Assembly (NCBI RefSeq): GCF_947623445.1
Contig: NC_135242.1
Location: 6,944,001 to 7,008,000, forward strand
Reading direction: 5' to 3'
DNA from: Clavelina lepadiformis
Taxonomy: Eukaryota; Chordata; Ascidiacea; Aplousobranchia; Clavelinidae
Length of the DNA stretch: 64,000 nucleotides
Position numbers and translations under genes: made by a program. Shown piece after piece: positions 59,801 to 64,000 of the stretch. The notes beneath the pieces are model-generated. The model was not told the DNA's origin. It did not search any database and was given only the letters and a program-made list of their open reading frames with translations. The first letter of the stretch is position 1; each line of letters opens with the position of its first letter.

Positions 59801-62702
59801 TGCTGATAATACAAGATAATTCGAATAAAATCGGGAACCAACCACGAACCCAAACCCTCTCACCACTTCTCGATGGAGAGGCTTCGTCTCCGATAAGATC
59901 TTCGAATAGCTGAATAAGACATACAATGTCATACATATTACATACAAAATTATACATACACTAGTAAAAAGTCACATAAAAACAGTCTGCTTCTCATCCA
60001 CTGATACAATATTACATTCAGTATCTTGTATTACAATGAAATCAACAATGCGACCACCTTTGGGACAAATAAAAAGTGCTCCAGTTACTGGAATAGGCAA
60101 CTTGACTGGAAGTGTACTCGTCTACTATTAGAATAATCTGATTTTATGTTAGCAAACAATTTCCGGATTTAATATCACTACTTAAATTAGCAACAGATCT
60201 TTTATTTTCATCAACAAGCAACAATAAACAAATGATTGGTGGCATTAGCCATATGATTAATCACGACAATCCAACATTTGGGACTGAAAAGAAGTGGTTG
60301 CTTAATCCAGACTACAAGTAAAAAATGACAAAAAATTCAGAACTAATGATAATGGTGGCTTATTCAAGACAATCTCGCAATTAGGGAGTTTATAATACTA
60401 AAAAATTCCAGTGTATTTAACCCATTCAATTATTTAAAAAATGCTTCGTGTGAGAAAACTATAACTTGAGTTAATTATGCTTTTTACCTCTGGTTTTAGT
60501 GCAACATAGTCAGCACATTGCCTGATAAGTCTGATTGCTTCCATGCTTGTATCTGGAAATGCACAGCAGGAGAACTCCCGAAGAGCAGATATAGCATCTT
60601 GGAAACAGTGGATGATCGAGGCAAAGTAAAACTGAAACGTTTCAACTGAAAAATAAATGCATTAAAACATCAACATCAAACTTCAAAACAACCTTGAAAA
60701 AAGAAACATATTCACGCAGTCAGCGTGTATGTAACTTTTATGAATTATGAATACAACTTTATCAGATGTAATAGAGACTGCGTTGTTGATTGTTCTAAGA
60801 GTAAGCCATTTTACCGGTAATGTGACAAAGCACAAGCAGCAGGATGAAACCAATAACATAATGTCAAGGAAATTAATCTCACGTATACGTACTGATAATA
60901 TTGCACGTTGTTTGAAATGCAAGCTCAACAATTGCTTCGTCATTATGTGATGCAGCAATAGTGAACACAGTGAAAATATTTTTCCATCCAGATTTGATAT
61001 TTGGCGCCTGAGAACAGTTATAAATGTTGTTGACAAATAGTGTACAAAGAATGTAACACATACTGAATAGAAAGTAGGTCACAAAAATTTAATGTAACAT
61101 CAAGAAAAGGTGCTATGACGAATAGCTTATAATTATACCTGTGATGTGACCATTTGCGTAATACATCTAACAACCATATCTTGTATCGTCAATGATGGAT
61201 TGTGCTTCATGATATGCTCAAACGGACGCAAAAAATCTTTTTGAAAGCTAAAACCAGGTAGTTCCCCCTTCTCAAGAAACTTCATGGACAGTTGTCGTAA
61301 ACTGTCAATGGCAAAGAATGCGACTCCCTCGTCATCGCTGCATCCAACAGCATTAAAATGTTCACCTGTACACAGAGTATGCTGATGGAGGTGAAGTTGT
61401 ATTCACTGCCAGATAAAACTTTTCAAACAGTTGCTGTTAGGTCTGATTTTGTTGATTTAGTGTCGGTATTGAATATTTAATTCCTGTCCAAAAGTTCTTA
61501 ATACTGGCGTTAAGTTCTTTGTAAAGTAATTAAACTCATTTAAAAACAGAGTATTCATTACACTTAGCCCTATCATTATTATAAAATTACCAAGAATGGC
61601 CCATATCCTAGACCATTGAATTCTTATTCTGCCCATGTTGTAATATGATATTTCAACAATCTTCTGCAAAGAAAACTTTCGAGGGTGGGAGGGATTGCAT
61701 AGTTCACTCAATGACACTTTGCTCAGCCACTGGACAAAATCAACTAGAAATAAAAGTATATATCTGAGAGAGTGTATTTATATCTGAGATAAGAGTGAAA
61801 ATTCATTTCTGAGGTTTTCGCTATTCACAGTTATGTCCCATGCAAAAAGAAACTACAATTTAAGTGAAGTTGAAAGACATTGAGAGTGCTTATTGTATTG
61901 TTTAGTCACTGAACTAGGTGAGCCACGACGCCCTACAACTGCAAAATTCAGTCAACAGCAGTGGAAGAAAATGCTGAATATACCAGTTACAGTATCAATT
62001 TTAATCAAATCAAATCAAAGTTAAATTTTATGCAAGATTTTAGACGTTGTTATTTATTAATGAAACCATATCTGGTCAGGTAACCAGTGTAATAAAGTTC
62101 ACATGACAAACTACTGTGGGTGGTAAAACACTGACATATTTATTACTCTAAAGTTCACTTTGTACTAGAGAAGGTTAAAAACAGCAAAAAGGTAAAAAAA
62201 GTCAGAAAAGCAACAACGACAAATTCAATTTATCGACAACAGCTCTATATAGTCATTCAGCATTAGCGATATAATTTATATAACCTTAGCGTCGGTCTTT
62301 AGAAAGTTGAGGTTTCCTTACCAATTGCATCCCCATCCAGGCGTGTTGATCCCGTAAATATCCGATCAACTGCAACCACAATATTTTGCGAGCTCGTTTC
62401 ACCCATTGATTCTTGAATGGTTGCCAATTTACGCTGCTCCATTCCAAAGGTTTTTGTTAAAACTGCAGAAAACATTGACCTTCATTAAAAGGGTTAATAG
62501 AAATGAAAGAAAAAGCAAGTTATGTAATCCGGAAACATTTACTATTAGACAAAAATTGATCATGCATAAAACATAAGCAAATGAACTGACTTGGGTTGTT
62601 GTCTAAAATGACAGCTTGCCGTTTCATAGCTGTTGTGGTTTGGTCTCGTACTCCAGAACCAATCAATTGCAGAAGTTCAAGATGTGATATACACTTTAGA
62701 AT
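56830..62702 (-). CDS. ARFGEF1/2-like: BIG1/BIG2-type ARF guanine-exchange factor, C-terminal part
   Basis: Fifteen exons encode the last 721 aa: 62591-62702, 62322-62462, 61591-61743, 61139-61365, 60893-61007, 60488-60645, 59776-59909, 59539-59628, 59123-59298, 58796-58963, 58116-58279, 57645-57810, 57334-57463, 57083-57200 and 56830-56943. All phases fit. BIG proteins exchange GDP for GTP on class I ARFs at the trans-Golgi and endosomes. The Sec7 domain lies beyond the right edge; the window holds the HDS region. Family blocks include [124 protein letters not shown] and [20 protein letters not shown]. The end ([12 protein letters not shown]) is shorter than in vertebrate BIG1/2. The exon at 58116 has two alternative acceptors (borders 58246 or 58279), producing or removing a duplicated DRDDLQ. 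A single invertebrate orthologue of both BIG1 and BIG2 is likely. Confidence 0.94.
57558..57576. repeat. TAAA microsatellite
   Basis: Run of (TAAA)n within the intron between two ARF-GEF exons (57463 and 57645). No function implied. Confidence 0.7.
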
Positions 62703-62770
62703 CTGCAAAAAACATCAATGAATAGTAAATAGAGTAATAATGTTTTACTGCACACAACTAAATACTAGAC

Positions 62771-63579
62771 TAGGGTTGCCATACGTCCGGATTTCCCCGG
62801 ACATGTCCGGAATTTTAGTGTTCAAACTGCGTCCGGGGGGGGAATGCTAAAATATGCTTAAATGTCCGGAATTTTTTAAAACTGTTTGTTGCGTTACGGG
62901 TAATAATTTCATTGTAATTTCATTGTAATCATTGTTTTCATTTCATTCATAATTTCACCTCATAAACGACAATACAGCGCTCTATTTTGGGATACAATGA
63001 TACATGGATGAGTGGAGCTGGGCTAGTAGCTGAAGGCCTTATATCTTGGTCGATATTGCAAAATTTAGAACATGGCTGAAACGATAAGAGCGTATATTTG
63101 CTGAAGAAAATTATAAAGCAGTGAAAGCAGTAGAAAAATAGCGCAACAACAAGTCTGTTGCAGACCAAATGACAATACCAAGGAAATTGTCGTTTGTTTA
63201 ATGCTTAATGATTTCGAAGTGGGGCGCGGGTTTTGTTCGCACCGTCAAGGTGGGGCGCCTCTCCATAAGTTTTAGAACCCCTGTTCTAGTTGAAGATGCG
63301 AGCCGAATATGTTAAGTGCTAAGATTTAATTTTGTTTTGTTTGTTTTGTAATTTAATTTGTAATTTTGAGATCACCAGAGGTCAAATCAGAGATAGCCCA
63401 ATACCCTAGTGAATTAACGACACTATGTTCAAAAATCCACTCTGGTATACAATGGATAGGCAAAGCATTGCTAGTGTGACGTCATATTGACAGACAATGT
63501 GTTCATACCTCATTTTAAAAACCGCTAGTGGGCACTAAAGAGTGTCCGGATTTTAGGCCACGAAAATATGGTAACCCTA
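62771..63579. mobile_element. hAT-type element in ARF-GEF intron
   Basis: An 809-bp element with perfect 8-bp target duplications TACTAGAC (62763-62770 and 63580-63587). Ends are TAGGGTTGCCATACGTCCGG and ...ATATGGTAACCCTA. GTCCGGATTT motifs are repeated near both ends. Inside, GTTTTAGAACCCCTG (about 63270-63285) looks like one end of another hAT element without a visible partner. It has no transposase ORF. Confidence 0.92.
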
Positions 63580-63587
63580 TACTAGAC

Positions 63588-64000
63588 GAGTTGTGAAATG
63601 ACAGTTAAACTATTACAAAAAAAAGCCCAATCATAACAAAATAATCATTTTGCATTATTACTAATTACAGTAATTAGTAAATAGTAATGATCATAGTCAG
63701 CAAATAGATTAGTAATAAAAGTATCACATCCTATTAAGCGGTGACAGGCCGAACTATAGTGAGTCATCGATACTACTGTGTGAAGATAATGCATTGTTTT
63801 GTTTATCCCACGCTAATCAAGGTATTGTGAGGGTAACTGAGGAAAAAATCGTTGCTCATTAATGAAATGTTTAACACCATGGACTGTTGTTAACTGACAA
63901 ATACAGAATCAACATTGTCAGAAGAATTTATTGTGCAAGACCACACAAAGGCCAACCCAGACGGTTCTGTATTGTAATATGAAGCAATACGGAAATACGT
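63588..64000. other. Intronic sequence to window edge
   Basis: The ARF-GEF reading frame needs an upstream exon ending in phase 0. None is visible before the right edge, so this is taken as intron. Confidence 0.5.

Overview
The window is eukaryotic: multi-exon genes with GT-AG introns, AT-rich spacers and many transposon-derived repeats. Gene content (IFT88, CCM2, ITGB1BP1/ICAP-1, a BIG-type ARF-GEF, multi-EGF secreted proteins with single-domain phase 1-1 exons), compact introns and abundant small hAT and Mutator elements suggest an invertebrate metazoan. An ascidian tunicate is the best guess, but the sequence alone does not prove it. All gene models were assembled by eye from reading frame, splice sites and phase. 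For the named genes I compared with remembered human proteins.

Layout. 1-7.2 kb has no convincing gene, only a palindromic hAT MITE and a few doubtful mini-exons. 7.2-25.05 kb (minus strand) holds a tandem cluster of three related secreted-protein genes, here A, B and C. Each starts with a short exon whose signal peptide begins MN(K/N), followed by phase 1-1 exons that mostly carry one Cys-rich module each. A is EGF-like modules plus two TIL-type modules, B is two EGF-like modules plus one TIL module, and C is eleven EGF-like modules interrupted by six copies of a short four-cysteine repeat. A Mutator-like transposon with perfect 8-bp target duplications sits in an intron of C. A Mutator-type MITE carrying telomere-like TTAGGG repeats lies in an intron of A.

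25-33.8 kb is repeat-rich: a second copy of the 3.7-kb MITE, a defective pogo-like transposon with a hAT-type ORF inside it, and retroposon tails. 33.9-35.75 kb (plus) is ITGB1BP1 (ICAP-1, 230 aa predicted). 36.2-42.4 kb (minus) is CCM2 (malcavernin, 730 aa predicted), convergent with it and only about 470 bp away stop to stop. In vertebrates both proteins are PTB-domain partners of KRIT1/CCM1, so two members of one signalling complex are physical neighbours here. 42.6-52.3 kb holds one or two unrecognised coding exons, a tRNA-derived SINE and several MITEs. 52.4-55.3 kb (plus) is IFT88 (826 aa), a ciliary intraflagellar-transport TPR protein. 56.8-62.7 kb (minus) is the 3' half (721 aa) of a BIG1/BIG2-type ARF guanine-exchange factor, convergent with IFT88 and running off the right edge.

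Many of the mobile elements could be closed to the base: terminal inverted repeats plus 8-bp (hAT), 8-9-bp (Mutator-like) or TA (Tc1/mariner-pogo type) target duplications are visible. Several lie in introns and some are nested.
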